Made by a program: the position numbers and the translations under genes. From Arenicola marina (lineage: Eukaryota; Annelida; Polychaeta; Arenicolidae), in NCBI GenBank assembly GCA_964019135.1, contig OZ025249.1:36779759-36843758 (forward strand): a stretch of 64,000 bases of DNA. The letters run 5' to 3'. Under the pieces are notes generated by a model. That model was not told the origin of the DNA, made no database searches, and worked only from the letters and a program-made list of their open reading frames with translations. Positions 1-13,309 of this stretch are shown piece after piece; positions within the stretch are counted from its first letter, which is position 1; each line of letters opens with the position of its first letter.

Positions 1-540
1 AAACCGCCACTCTCTGCCAGTAGGAGACGCTCTCTGGGACCAACGACAGGTCAGTAACCGAGGACGGAGAAGTCGATGAACGGTGTGTACCCCACACAGG
101 CCAGGGTGGTGGGGTGTGGTGGGGTGGGAAGGGGACAGGGGCTTTGGCCGGCTTCAGCTGTGGCCTATGATTGATGCTATGCCGGGAGAAAACTCCCACG
201 CCTTGTCTCGTTGTGGCCATTTCATTCGGGGATTTTTGATTCGCTCAACCACTGTGTCTTCTGTTATTTCTTTTCTTAAGGCCTTAGCTGCCGCGGCCGA
301 CGACTCAGTGCGTCAGGTGACTGATGGGTTCGTCTTGCACAAAATACTTTCAGTGAAAGAAATGCGGTTCGCGTTGCATATTTAGCAATAAGTATCGTAC
401 ATGCATTTTGTTTTCGGTTTGTATTTCACTAGTTCACAAACACAATGATATTGAGTAGCCCAATTGGACGTAATAAATACAATTAAAGATGATACCAAAC
501 CGGTATTCTAATGTATATATGACATCGATAGTTTCCTTCG
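1..540. other. Unassigned sequence
   Basis: G-rich tract at 100-140. An open frame of about 100 codons from 83 has no recognisable family, so I do not call it a gene. Confidence 0.5.
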
Positions 541-772
541 TCACCCCGTGGTCTGCCGAATGTGCTCTGCTGGGGCAGCCCAAGCGGTCGTGTGCATGGT
601 TCGAATACCACCTGTACAACAGGTTGTGCAGCTTAAAGCTCAGAGCTGTTTCCTCGCGAAGATTAGGTGCTTACTCCGGCAGACCGGGCTCCTTTCTGTC
701 TTGATTCTTCCCATTGTCGCGATATGAATCACAAAGGTTAAAGCGTTCTATATAAATAAACCAGTCAGTCGT
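541..772 (+). repeat. SINE-like repeat, copy 1
   Basis: A tRNA-like head has a B-box match (ggttcgaatacc at about 598). The tail reads cccattgtcgcgatatgaat, then aaaggttaaagcgttctat, and is shared with the copy at 15183-15444. Confidence 0.6.
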
Positions 773-3654
773 TGTGTCTTTGTGGCCCCAGCGTCAATGG
801 TGAAGCATGCGCCAAATCTTCCTATTCAGGGTGCACATCAATGTACCCTTGTCGGGGGTCCATGTTTGTGCCAAAGTTTGTTTTAATATAGGCCACGAAT
901 GATTTAGGCCTGTGATTTACCTAGACTCCGATAATCTAGGACCCATTTCATAGCTTACCTCACATAATAATGGGGCAGGTCAGCCGTCTTTAGGCTTAGT
1001 TGAGAGGCAAAATGAATTATTAAAAAACTTGTAGATAATACAAATGTGACGTGAACCTTGTTAGGAACGATAGATAACATCCATTACTTTTTTCACCCTG
1101 AAGGTAAGCAACCCATAATAAGCCTCGGTGATTTTAAGCAAACATCGGTAAACATCGGCAAACATCGGCGGGCTTTAGCCCTGAGTTTTTACGCAGTCTT
1201 AATGAAACATAGCACGAATAAAATACTTCAAAAGAACATAGGCGGGTGTCAGTAAAAGCATCGATTGATGGAAATGAACGGTCTACAATGATATTTATAG
1301 GTCACAATGGCGGCTTAATATCGGCGGGAGAATAAAACTTGACTTGATGTAGCCGCCGGGGTCCCCACTCTGTAGCCAGGACGCTTCGTGAAATATAACA
1401 TGGACGTCAAAGATATGATACGTGCCTCAATGCTTAATGTATGAATCAACTGGGTAAGGGAGGGTTGCGGGACGGCGAAGAAGTGTGGGTGCCATCCCCA
1501 TGTGTTCGTAATAGACAGAATGATTTAGTTGCGGTCAATCAAGGCGACATGGCCACGACTTACGGGGTCTGGCTCACGTCATCGCTCTGTCGCACACCAC
1601 CAACTGTGAGGTAGCCTAGCTGAGACATGCGGACTAACAATGCGCCCAGGACATTGATATATGTCAAGGCAATAATACAATTGAATTACTGCTTTTGAAG
1701 ATAACGTCACTTGGAGGGACGGGTTACTTAGGGCCGAGTTTTACTTGGTGGGCAAAGCTGTCAAAAGGCCCAAGAGGAGAAGTAGTTAATAGGGTATTCT
1801 TCGTCTAAACGTCATTGTGAAAAATAGATTTGGTGTCCGTATCGACAGTGGTTCAATAATTATAATATTGTATAAAAGAGGGAAGAGTTCTGGGTTATTA
1901 TTTGCTTATTTTGTAACATAGTGCGAACTGTGAAAATGTGTCTGGCAAGGTTCATATCTTCAAAGGGAATCTGAATGTCACCCTTGCTGCCCCAATGGCC
2001 TCCAAACCACAGTTATTGCTGAAGTGTGCGGATGTGACGGTACAAAGTTAGCGGGCTATGTAGGGCTGGAGCCAATATCTGCATGTATAAGTTATGTGAT
2101 GTATTTATAGTACTATGTCTATATTGTTGAATAATACAAAAAAGCAGTGCCGTCGAAGATTTTTTCTAGTTTCCACATTTGGCGCTGATTGGCTACACTG
2201 ACACCTCGATATAATGTTATTGTGTACAAATACCCAACATGGAAGCGAGGTCAAATTGCACATAAGTCTGGCTTGACGAGTGTAGGGTTACGATAGCAAA
2301 CGAATTTTTCTGCGAAATTTGGAGTTGATGGGGTCGGAATACTCAGACGAGATAGAGGTAATGGAACGAAGTCACTTGCACGGTATCACCCGCAGAAGTA
2401 CTTAGCATTTAGGCGAAGCGTTCGCATGTTGCGCGTTACGACCGGTTTGTGATCGCTGTCATTCCTTAGCATATGCACCCATATTTACTGTATAGGCGCA
2501 TTCCGTGTTGAGTTGAGGCCATTTCAAGCTGAAGCTTCGTACCCACTGCTCATTTTGTTCCACCTGGCTGCCTTGTGTTATCCGTCATGCCGGTGGGCAA
2601 GGACACGGCCAGTTCTATGGCCGTCGTCTTGAAAAAGAATGTACGAGGCCCAAGCCGAATACATATCTATTCAAGACCTAAAGTACGGTGAGCCTGACTT
2701 GTTCCAGGGATCGTTGATATGAGTCCTCTTAAAATGTGCATTGCATCTCTCGCTTCCGAAACCAATAAAATAGCTGACTGAAGTTGGTCCATCTTCAATC
2801 TTACAACCCACGAAATGTATTATTGTAGCAATGGCAGGCTTGAGTCATACGTACGCTAAGCTGAAACAATGGTTCGCCCTGACATGGAAGAACGTCGGAC
2901 TATGCAGCCACACGTCAGTTTAGTTCATCTACAGATTGCAAGAATGAAGTGTTTTTCACTTAGGACGCGTGTGCTACTTTACATGACTTATGTGTCATTA
3001 TACAGAAATGAGATTATAATTGTCATTTGAACGTGGTATATGATAAAATCGTAGACATTATTGGATACTGAAAGGTATGATACGCAGCGATGCTGCGATG
3101 GTGTTTGAAATAAGAAACACGCAGTGCGTTGTTGGTGGATAGGACACGTTTTGCAAAATGAGTTTCATGGGATTCACGAGAAATAAAAATGATTTCTAGT
3201 CTGATTATAGAATATAAGGAAATGTTGGTATGTATTTTGCATACGAATTACATATGATTTCAAATTCAGTTTTTATAGATGGATTTTGTGATCTACGCTT
3301 GTTTAGAAGAGACATATGTATCTGTTTTTGCTGAAACTTTCCGTCGGGCGTAACGCTTCCAGTTGAACATCTATGGTTGTGACTTGTTTCAGATAAGCTC
3401 ACTTATTGCTCATGATTTGAATTGAATGTGATTGCCGATTTATTTCGTAACAGAAGAATGCTTGTTCAACAGGAAAATAGTTTGGTCTCCTCCTTTGGTC
3501 CATCGCAATTGATCAGCTCGCTAAAACAGTACATTCTTGAAAAAATAATGTACAGTTTAAACAATAGGATGACGTCATAACAGTACTTTAAGTACAAAAA
3601 GTGGTTATGTGGTCTCATTGGCCTGCGTTTCATCTCCCAAATCAGAGGGAACAC
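773..3654. other. Unassigned sequence
   Basis: About 2.9 kb of unique-looking, AT-rich sequence. No exon, RNA gene or repeat recognised. Confidence 0.5.
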
Positions 3655-3800
3655 ATATCTTTGTCGAACCACTGTAAGAGGTTACACCGGGGATGTGGTT
3701 TCGTCCACCCAGTGATCCTCCCCATTGATGCAATTTTATCTTGCGATTGAAAGCATCCGTCACAAACCAACGCAAGCCCACACAACGGGAAACATAGTAT
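3655..3800 (+). repeat. SINE-like repeat, copy 3 (3' part, diverged)
   Basis: The string gaggttacaccggggatgtg, then ccattgatgcaattttatc and gcgattgaaagc, parallels gggttacccccggggatatg, then cccattgacgcgatatgac, of the copy at 15183-15444. The head is not recognisable. Confidence 0.45.
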
Positions 3801-4054
3801 CAGGGGAAGTTTTCTCAAATTTATGAACATTCTATCACTCTTCTTGATGTGTCGCTATCTAACAATCGACACTAGGCAAAACGCCTTAACTTCATTCAAG
3901 GACTGGTTGGACTAATTCAAGGACTATTGTTACGATGCCTCGATGCAATAATTCAATGTGCCTTCAAGTCTTTTATCATGCATACATGGCGTCAGATTAT
4001 AAAATTTATAAGAGGCCGAATTCGTCCCATGGTCTTTTTATCGTGAATACCTTG

Positions 4055-4224
4055 ATTTGGACACGGTTTTCCAAGTGGCCTGCCCAGACGGTATCCGGCG
4101 GTAGGAATCCCATGACATCCGTGCTGAGGGTGACCGCCAGAGGAGCTGCCGGTCGCCTGGCACGGTGTGATAGCTGTGACGGCGTCCCGACAGATGGCGC
4201 TCACAACAGTTTTCATCACATGCC
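4055..4224. repeat. 170-bp direct repeat, left copy
   Basis: Matches 4533-4702 over its full length with about a dozen differences and no net length change. It contains cccgacagatggcgctcaca, which recurs in the partner. It is a recent local duplication or two copies of an unrecognised repeat. Confidence 0.9.
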
Positions 4225-4532
4225 CGTGATATCAATTTGTAACGTCCGTTAAACTTTCCATGCTGCCTGCAATGTCATGACTTCGTCTATCACGTGCATG
4301 ATGCTAATCGCTAATCGCGCAAGATGGATCACGATGTTGCCGGGGGGTGGTAAGTAGGAGGCGGGGCTGAGAGAGACAGGCAGCGAGGGGGGGGGGGGTG
4401 TACTGTCACCACTCTTCCAGCCTCACTCCGGCTGCATCATGTCTTCCTCTCAGTCAGCACGCCCCAGACAACATGTACCACGTACCAACCCGCACCACCT
4501 GCCAGATACATGTCTAACGTCGGCAACGGACA
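4225..4532. other. Spacer between the 170-bp repeats
   Basis: Includes a G-rich tract at 4386-4400. Nothing coding seen. Confidence 0.6.
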
Positions 4533-4702
4533 ATTTGGACAGGGTTTTCCAAGTGACCTGCCCAGACAGTATCCGGCGCTAGGAATCCCATGACATCCGT
4601 GCTGAGGGAGACCGCCAGAGGAGCTGCCGGTCGCCCGGCGCAGTGTTATAGCTGTGACGGCGTCCCGACAGATGGCGCTCACAACAGTTTTCATCACATG
4701 CC
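4533..4702. repeat. 170-bp direct repeat, right copy
   Basis: Partner of 4055-4224, 478 bp downstream, in the same orientation. Confidence 0.9.
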
Positions 4703-7479
4703 TAGTAAGCTTCTGGAGAATCCATCTTCAGCATGAGTAGCTGGTGCTCAGTATTTCGTTCTTTCTTTTCGCTGCCATTCATGTGCTTGTTTCGCACCAC
4801 GCATTATTTCTTCTCTAAATCAGCGTTATAAATGGGTGAGCCAAGAATGACAATGCGCCTATTGCCCAAAGCAACAAGGCTTGAATTTTTGCAATCAATT
4901 TGGGATGCGAAATGAGGATAACCGTTTTTGCTTATCAAGGATGACAACTCGTATTCCGGCAATGGGTTTCAAGCAAGAAACCTAAATAGATAACGACAAT
5001 ACGAAAACATACAATGTATTTTGCTAGCGGTGCTTCGTTACACTTTAATCAGAAACAATAATTTGTTAAGGTTTTATGGTTTGGGGGAGGAGTATATATG
5101 TTTCCTTGAATGTTCGTATAACATTTGGCTTTCTCTGGATCATTTCCGTTTTACGTTCTTCCATCTTACCCTTGGCGCTTTTTGATATGGACGCTAATGT
5201 GCCTTGCCTTGGTGGTGTGGCAGCGCCCGCGCGGCGGCAGACCGCTGCGTCCTTAATGCCCCCCCGCCACAAACCAAGCCGCTCTCACCCGTGGTGGTGT
5301 TGAATTTAATTTCATTTTATCTCCGTTCCCAGGGAAGGAATGGCGCGGTATAAACGGATTAAACCGCGTGATATCCTGCTAAGCCGCTTGACCCGGAACA
5401 GTAGAGACCGTCTGGATCTGCAACCACTCATCAATCATCCAGGCGCGCTATTCCCGGCTGCCATGGCAACATGGGTTGTCGGCGAAAGCGGGTGCCTGAC
5501 GCCCTGGTGCGACCATTCAAGTCACGCTGTCAACACAGCTTACGCCATCTTAAGAAAGATGAGTTACAAAAACGTACATTATAAGCATGGTAAAAAATAA
5601 GGGCGCGGTTTCTGCGGCCCTATAACTGACTGCCCTCGACATGAAACTGATCCCCTTTGAAATTGTAGCCAGTCTTCTGTGACCATTCTTCTGTGACCAA
5701 CCCGCGGTGCCCACTGTATGACGCGAGTTTTTCCATAAGTACCCACGCGACTCGCGTGAACAAAAGCGCGACATCTAACGACCACTAATGCTTAGTGATT
5801 TGGGAAACGAGAGCCATTTGCTGGTTCATTGATACATGAACAATTACGGAAATTCAAATCTAATATTGTTCTACGAGGTTTCCGTGCTGGGAATGCACAG
5901 CAGAGTAGGAAATGACTGCAATTCCAGCGAAATAAGTAAAAAAAAGCCATGACGTATGAATATCCCGTGAATCATCCATGTTTGCGAGGAAATAAAACGA
6001 TATCGTAACGAAGATTTGTTCAAGATAAGGAGCTCCCTTTTTTTAGGAAGAGCGCTGAGGTGGCGTGGACCCCTCCCCCCCCCCCCCTCCCCCCTACTTT
6101 GTTACCGCGGTTATTACCCCATCTTTGTAACATGTTACTAAAAGGTTATGTCAGTTTGGTTAAAACTACTTCATATGCGGAGCAGACCAATTCCAAAGAG
6201 CTGTTGCATTAAGTCATATAAAATGGGCGGAAATAGGAGGAAAATTGGAAGGTACGTACGTCGATTCACGGCCTTACGGTCGATGGAGCCTCCGCCGAGT
6301 TACGTATGTATACTTATTCTAGATCCGGAAAGATCAATCAATCCCTTAATCAATAGGATGGTGTCTTACAACCATGCGACTGCGAATATTTTATTTAGCT
6401 ACGGTTTTGGACACGTTTATATGTCACTGAGTGTTAGCGATGCACAAGTTTTCATGTCCGAATTTAAGCAAAGATTAAGAGATTGTTATCAACAATAGTG
6501 GTTGAGTAGCATTCGTGAATTTCATACAAGAGTTTACTCGAAAGAGAAAAGTATCTAATTAATGGACCTGTATTGAAACATTGTATAGCTATTACCAGAT
6601 TTAGATGATCAAATCACATACTTGCCATAGAAACAGGAAGGTACGAACACATTTCACGGTGTGACCGGATATGTGCATATTGTAATATAAATGGCCTCCA
6701 TTATGTGGAAGGCAAATACCAATCCCTCTGTATTTGTAACTTGTACAAGGATCTCCGAAATAAATACTTAAGGTACGTTCCAATTGCACTAGGCAAACAT
6801 TTATAAATATATATTAAAAACAGAGAATCATGTTAAGCTAGCAGAACTGGGAAGCTGCATCTACCAAGCAACAAATCTACGTAATCATTTTTCACCAAGT
6901 TGTCCTCATAATTAAGTTAATTGTGTTAATATCATAATCTGTATATATGTTGTACGATGGTTCGACGGCCAGCAGAACGGAATAAACCTTAACCTTACCT
7001 TACTTCCCGTTTAAAATCGCTTTGAAAGCGCCTGCGACAAATGCACAGGGAGCGTCTTGATTGCGAAAAGAGGATGGGTGCAACATAAAGCGAGAGGCAG
7101 CCAGGAAATTGGATAAGTCGCGTCCAGTGTCTCGCGCCTCTGGGTTCCAATCAAATGAACAATAAATTCTGTTAATTGTTGGTTATTTGCTTCATTATTT
7201 AATTTATTGCCTATTAAATTAATGCACAACAAGTAAAATAAGACGACGGTGCATTTCACTTGAGGAACAGCATGTGTATGCTTCCTTTTGTACTTGTAGG
7301 CCATGTGTAACTCTAGCTGTGTTTCATCTTGGCCTTTATGTGTTTGTTGAAGAGGCACTGTACATATGGTGTTTGTGCGTGTTCCATAAGGGGACGGACA
7401 TCTGTTGCCTCTGGACATTGCAGCCGACCTCGGGTGCTGACTGGCTCACACACTGGTCCTGACGGGCAAAGAACAATGG
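4703..7479. other. Unassigned sequence
   Basis: Contains a C-run at 6067-6095 and a 116-codon ATG-started open frame at 6148-6498 with no recognised domain. I treat that frame as chance until expression is shown. The string aaggtacgtacgtcgattca at about 6250 recurs as a motif at 8571-8660. Confidence 0.5.
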
Positions 7480-8260
7480 CGACCCACGGTCAGCTCACCT
7501 CACTATGATGTGCGATATGTAACTCACGATCAACTCGCCTCACTATCCTGTGCATCATGGAATTTACGATCAACTCACCTCACTGTTGTGCGTCATGTAA
7601 CTCACAATCAACTCACGATCAATTCATCTCATTATGATGTGCGTCATGTAATTTACGATGAGCTCACCTCATGACGTGGGCTTCATGTAACTCAAGATCA
7701 ACTCACCTCACTACGTTGTGCGTCATGTAACTCACGATCAGCTCACCTCACCATGCTGTGCGTCATAGAACTCACGATCAGCTCACCTCACCATGCTGTG
7801 CGTCATAGAACTCACGATGAGCTCACCTCACTATGCTGTGCGTCATGGAACTCACGATCAACTCACCTCACTATGCTTTGCGCCATGGAACTCACGATCA
7901 ACTCACCTCACTGTTGTGCGTCATGTAACTCACAATCAACTCACGATCAATTCATCTTACTATGATGTGCGTCATGTAATTTACGATGAGCTCACCTCAT
8001 GACGTGGGCTTCATGTAACTCAAGATCAACTCACCTCACTACGTTGTGCGTCATGTAACTCACGATCAGCTCACCTCACCATGCTGTGCGTCATGGAACT
8101 CACGATCAACTCACCTCACTATGCTGGGCGTCATGTAACTCACGATCAACTCACGCTAACTTTATCTCACTATGATGTGCTGCAGGTAACTCACGATCAA
8201 CTCACATCAATATAATGTGCGTCATGTAATTCACAATCAAGACACCTCACTACCATGACT
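7480..8260. repeat. 40-bp minisatellite with a 328-bp higher-order repeat
   Basis: About 20 units of the type actcacgatcaactcacctc, then actatgctgtgcgtcatgta, with variants. A block starting near 7581 recurs near 7909 with the same order of variants (shift 328 bp), so part of the array was duplicated as a multi-unit segment. Confidence 0.93.
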
Positions 8261-9815
8261 TCCTCATCCTCCGCTTTAGACTCGCACTTGCACTGATTTA
8301 TAAATGGCGGTGTAAATTCTTTGTAAAGTTTTTGTCATGGTGATGATTTTGTCATGAATTTCAATGACAGGCAATAAACGCACTTCTCATCTTTTTATTG
8401 CTAACGAGACGTCTGTTAGAAGACAGATCACCAGTTCGTGCGAAGTGTCACAAAACATAGCTACGGCTGGCAGTCTGATACCCCTTGATTGAGGTGAACG
8501 CCTCACCGCGCCAGATCACGCAATAGCAATGTCCCTAACAGCCACGTCAGGACAATCCGCTGACCGAAGTACGTACGACGATTAACGGCCAACTTTGTCA
8601 ATGGACAAACCACTGACTTAGGTACGTACGACGATTTAACCTACTGGTTACGGTACCTGCGACAATTCACGGGCGTCCTCGGGCCACTTGTATGGGATGG
8701 GAGGTAGCCCCCCACCGTCATCTGCCTTCCCTAATTATCTGCCTGATACGAAAGCACCCTCCTATAGATCGACCTCCCTCTTCACATACTTTTGGTTTTG
8801 TTATTTTCCTAACACGTGTGAGCATCTGCCTCCGTAGCAACGCTTGATGCCCCCCCCCCCCACCTCAAGCCCCCTGCCGCCGTACTCAAGTGTGGAGTGA
8901 TGGCGCCTCCCCGACCCAACTTTGACTCCCCCCCCCCCTCACATACCGCCTGCGCTGGCTCCACCATACCCACATCAATAACAGGTTAACCTGCAAATAA
9001 AGATGTCTGTTGAAGCAGTGCCTCTATCTAGTGAGATATTACAGAATGGCGTGGTGAGTTGGTGGGTGTCACTGAAGTGCAGCACTGCGACGCCATGTCT
9101 AGGTGTAGACAGCCATCGAACCCACTTTACTTGTACAGCTGACGAAATGGGACAACGGACTAGGGGACAGGCTTTAGGCAACAGCAACGCCTTGCGACAA
9201 TGGTGGACCTTTTTGTTGTTTTCTCAATCGCATCGTATCAATCAACTGAATAGAATGGATCGCCTTACTCTTACTACTACATGCATCGCCCTTTCCCCCA
9301 TGTCTATTTCAGAACTGTGCTATGGCCTTGCCCAAGTCGCCTTGCCCAAGTCGTATGGTCGTAAGATACCTTCCCATTGATTAAGGGATGATTGATCATT
9401 CCGGTCAAGAACTTGTATACGTACGTAATTCGGCTTCATCGACTGTACGGTCGTGAATCACCGTACATACGTTATTAAGTGCCGGCTGCAAGGGTGCCGA
9501 GGTGTATTGGATTGCACTTTAGTCTTAGTTCATTGATTCCGTCTGTTTGACTTGCACGGGGAATGGGGCTACCCTATCGCATCCTGTGCCGTGTGCCACG
9601 GCAGATGTATCAGGGCAAACACACTTCCTGCTGCGGCACCCGTACCCTGTGAGGGCGTGGGATGCTTGGCGCCTTGTAACTTGTAAGTTTTATAATCGAC
9701 TGTTATTGTGACGTAGGGTTGTAGTAATTGTTTGGATCTACTGTTGTAGTCATTGTTGTGACGTCGTTATTCTTGTCTATATTTACAGACACGACATCCG
9801 GACGTGGGAACTATT
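8261..9815. other. Unassigned sequence
   Basis: C-runs at 8849-8862 and 8928-8939. Near-repeats of tacgtacgacgatt lie at 8570-8655 and a related inverted form at 9418-9470. No exon recognised. Confidence 0.5.
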
Positions 9816-10045
9816 CAGGGGCGGATCTAGGGGGTGGGGGGGTTACGGGGGTTGCACCCCCCCCCCCCTTGGGAACCTGAACATACACTGTTAAAGTCGG
9901 CTTCTCCGAGCACGCCCCCCCCCCTCCCCCCTCCCCGGTCGCAAGTTTTTCAGAGAGCACACTCTACACCCCCGGTCGGAAGTTTTCAGAGAGCAACTCC
10001 CCCCCCCCCCCCCCTCCCCCTGGCAAATTCCTAGATCCGCCCCTG
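9816..10045. mobile_element. hAT-like MITE with 5-bp target duplication
   Basis: Perfect 16-bp terminal inverted repeats CAGGGGCGGATCTAGG and CCTAGATCCGCCCCTG bound about 230 bp. The element is flanked by ctatt on both sides (9811-9815 and 10046-10050). CAGGG-type ends and a 5-bp duplication fit the hAT5-like group; that family call is an inference. The inside is mostly C/G runs with gggaacctgaacatacactg. Confidence 0.85.
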
Positions 10046-10050
10046 CTATT

Positions 10051-11351
10051 CGTTATGGCTTACTCACCTGGCAACAGAGTTAAGTCACAAGGCGAAACAC
10101 CAGCTCAGCAGCAGAGTAGGAAGAACCAATACAACCACTGGGCATGAACAATGCGTTGATAAGGTCAAGATGTCGCCGCATGTAGTTTTCACAATGTTTT
10201 CACGTTGTTTACACACATAAAATGACATTAAATGCCAGATGCCATTAAAGCACATGATGCGCAGTGGCCGATATGCAGTTGACTTTAAGACTTGGTACAA
10301 GCGCGGTGAGGGCGAGACAACACGACAGCAATCAAAGTGTTGGCGTTCGGCGAAAGCGGAGATCGGAGCCGATGACTGGGATCACCCGCTGCTATTTACC
10401 ATGGAATATAGAAGACATTTCACATCAGCCAATAAAAATACTGGCCCCGCTTTTTGTCGGTTTCTCTGGCGTCAAGTTTTTGCTTTGAGAAGCCCTCCTG
10501 GTGATATCCCAGCATAGGAAGGGATTAGCTAGGGAGGTTCCGTCCCTTGTACGACGTAGCCGCCACCAAACATAACCTATGCTTTGAACTATTTAGACTA
10601 GCTATCCCTAAAATCCAATGCGATCGAAAACGAGGCCGAGGCGCCAGGATGTCCCGCTGGATTATGAATGTAACCCTATCACGTAAGTTGGAAACAGCCG
10701 TGGCCGAATATTCAAACCATGAATGAGACATTAGCATGGAGCTGGCGGTAATATTCGGCTTGCCCGTTTCGCCCTTCTGGAGCCGTCGCGCCAGGAACCT
10801 CGCTGATCAATGGACGTAGAACCACGAGGTTACGCACGACAGAATGGATACGCTCTCCGTTGCACACCGTGATCTTCCAGTCATCGTACATCGTACATCT
10901 TACATCTTACACATCGAAGACCTACGTTACATCAACTGACCCAAATATATATGCTATATCGCCATGAGAAACCTTAAACTAGGACTGGCGTGAATGCAAT
11001 TGGGATATCGTCGATTGATAGCTTTCTGCTTGTTTATAAATTCTAATACCAGACAAAAATGCTGATCCTCTCAAGTCAAATGTATTCTTTTCTGGTATTG
11101 AGATATTTTCAGGTGATATGTTATGATCCCTCGTTCATGTAACAGGCTTTAATATCATAGATTATTCATCATTGGCATGCCATATATTCACTTTTCATTC
11201 TCGTACTTGGTGGCACTATAAATGTTTTCACGTCGCCATGGCCACCTCATTTCATCTCATTTCATTGGCCAATCGCTTCATACTCATCGCTCATTGGTCA
11301 TTACTTGGAGGTGACATGTGACGCGGGCTTTTGTATCGTGGGTACGATCAC
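10051..11351. other. Unassigned sequence
   Basis: No exon or repeat recognised. Short tandem acatcgtacatcttac-type motifs at 10885-10912. Confidence 0.5.
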
Positions 11352-11437
11352 TTGCTCGTGATCCGTCGCCGTTGGCATATCGCTGACGGCTTGACTCTTT
11401 GTTTCATTTAATTACCTGTCATTTCTATTACCAGGTA
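11352..11437. repeat. 86-bp direct repeat, left copy
   Basis: gatccgtcgccgttggcata, then tcgctgacggcttgactctt, through attaccaggt recurs 264 bp downstream with about two differences. Confidence 0.9.
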
Positions 11438-11615
11438 TGTACCTCTCATTTTCATTTCAATTTAACTCTTACTTTCATTCATCGATAATATCATTAGACA
11501 ATCATAAAACCTAGTATTATAATGGTATCTTCAGTTTATATAATTGTGTCGGACAAAAGTCCTTAACTAGAATTTAGTTGTATTTTGTAGCAGCGTTTTA
11601 TGAACGCCTGCAGAT

Positions 11616-11701
11616 TTGCTCGTAATCCGTCGCCGTTGGCATATCGCTGACGGCTTGACTCTTTGTTTCATTTATTTACCTGTCATTTCTATTACCAGGT
11701 G
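11616..11701. repeat. 86-bp direct repeat, right copy
   Basis: Partner of 11352-11437. The 178 bp between them is unique, so this is a dispersed local duplication rather than a simple tandem. Confidence 0.9.
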
Positions 11702-12119
11702 TCTAATAAACTACCCGAATCTACACTTGGACTATGTTCTTTATGTCCGCCCGTCGATAACTTCAGTGACGGCAGCAACGGCTACCCAAACTGTCACATT
11801 CAGATGAACAGACGAGCAGCCACGGGTTTTGGGTGATATCAAGATATGTCTATCGGGGGGTTCGGACGGCAGAAAAAAACGGTCAGGACGTCGGCTTTTA
11901 GAGAAAAAATTGAATAATCCAGGTAACTGTGAGAGGAGCACGTGTCATCAGTTATCTCTCCCACTTCGAAACACAACACACAGTGATAGATATTTGATGA
12001 ATCTCTGATAAGGAAATGTCATTGTTTTTCTTCAGTCGACAACTCTGTCATTATGTAGGCTTTCTGCGTCAGAATACTATGCAATTTGACGCTTGATGGC
12101 AGATTAGAGCCAAAAGCAA
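11702..12119. other. Unassigned sequence
   Basis: Nothing recognised. Confidence 0.5.
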
Positions 12120-12370
12120 TATCGATCTCCCTTTATAGAGGGGGTAATACATTTTTCGTGATCCGTGACTGCACCTAAAATTATTATCGTGATCGAGAAC
12201 TGAGGAGAGTTATTTACGTGATTCGAGATCGAAGTAATTCTCGTGAGCGTGATTTGGGTAAAACCGCAAATCCCTGATGTGTGATTGAAAACAATTCTTT
12301 TCGTGATCCCTGACCTCCGTTTCACTTGTGATAGTGATTCGCACAACAGTTATCATCGTGATTGTGATAT
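12120..12370. repeat. Degenerate tandem repeat with cgtgatc core
   Basis: The phrase ttcgtgatc/ttacgtgattc recurs every 30-45 bp. A related stretch lies at 13940-14050 (tttccgtgatctgtgat). Confidence 0.6.
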
Positions 12371-13309
12371 GCGACTTTGTTGGAGTGTTTGGCCCTGATT
12401 CTCGCCATTTAGTTCCTTTTTTGCTGCCATGAAATTAACCTGGGCCGAGTTCCGTATCACGGTCGATGGCCGCGTACAATATGTTGCTCACTCTGAACTC
12501 GTTATAGAACGACATTGGTCACATCGAACTATTTCCAAATTTTTGCGGGCATGTTTGAAGGATGTCATCAAGAATGAGTGATTTGGTGTATTTTGCTTAA
12601 ACATTTTTCAGTGGTCCAATGCTTCGGTCAATTGGCGGCCTTATGTTATTGGGCCGACGGTATACCAATGTTGGCCCGCTAGACAAAACTACTTGGCATA
12701 CTTGAAGCTCCCTATTGCAAACTAGCCAACCAATCAAGTAAGTTAAATTTTATATCGAAATTTACGTTGATCCATAGCATAGTCGCCGCTCCCATAAGAC
12801 ATTGGTAAAGCTACCCACGTATAGCCACCTGCAACGCGAATATTTAGAGTTTAAATGGCTTGGACTTCGTGATTTTTATAGTTTCAATGTAACTTATCGG
12901 TAAATCTAAGTTTAACTTGCACATGTTTTGCGAATATCTACTGTTATGTCTATATGTATTTTAGGCGTGATGGACTTGAAAGCTCAATAAACTCACGCTC
13001 GTAAAGACAGTGTTTTTCTTTTTAAGGATGCTCAGCATACATCGACCCCACCTACGCGAAGCCTGGACAGCGGCGCATGAAGTGAAATGGTGGTGTCTTA
13101 TAGGCATCATGTGCGCACATTGAAGTTAAATTAGACCAAGAAACTTCTGGGACAATCAAATGGGGATAGACCAAACCTTTCATTTATTTATGATTATGTA
13201 TGTGTAAGTTTTACCCGAATGTGAGATGAAGCGATAATAAATTTCTATTAACTCGACCCCACCCCCTGTCTGCCGTCTGCCATTTCCTTCACGATGATGA
13301 CATATGAAG
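12371..13309. other. Unassigned sequence
   Basis: Nothing recognised. Confidence 0.5.

Noticed and set aside
6148-6498. 116-codon open frame as a gene
   Set aside because: No recognisable domain, no support from neighbours, and such lengths are expected by chance in 64 kb.
7753-8002. Overlapping 70-residue frames in the 40-bp repeat as a repeat protein
   Set aside because: They follow directly from the minisatellite unit and have no start context or flanking homology.
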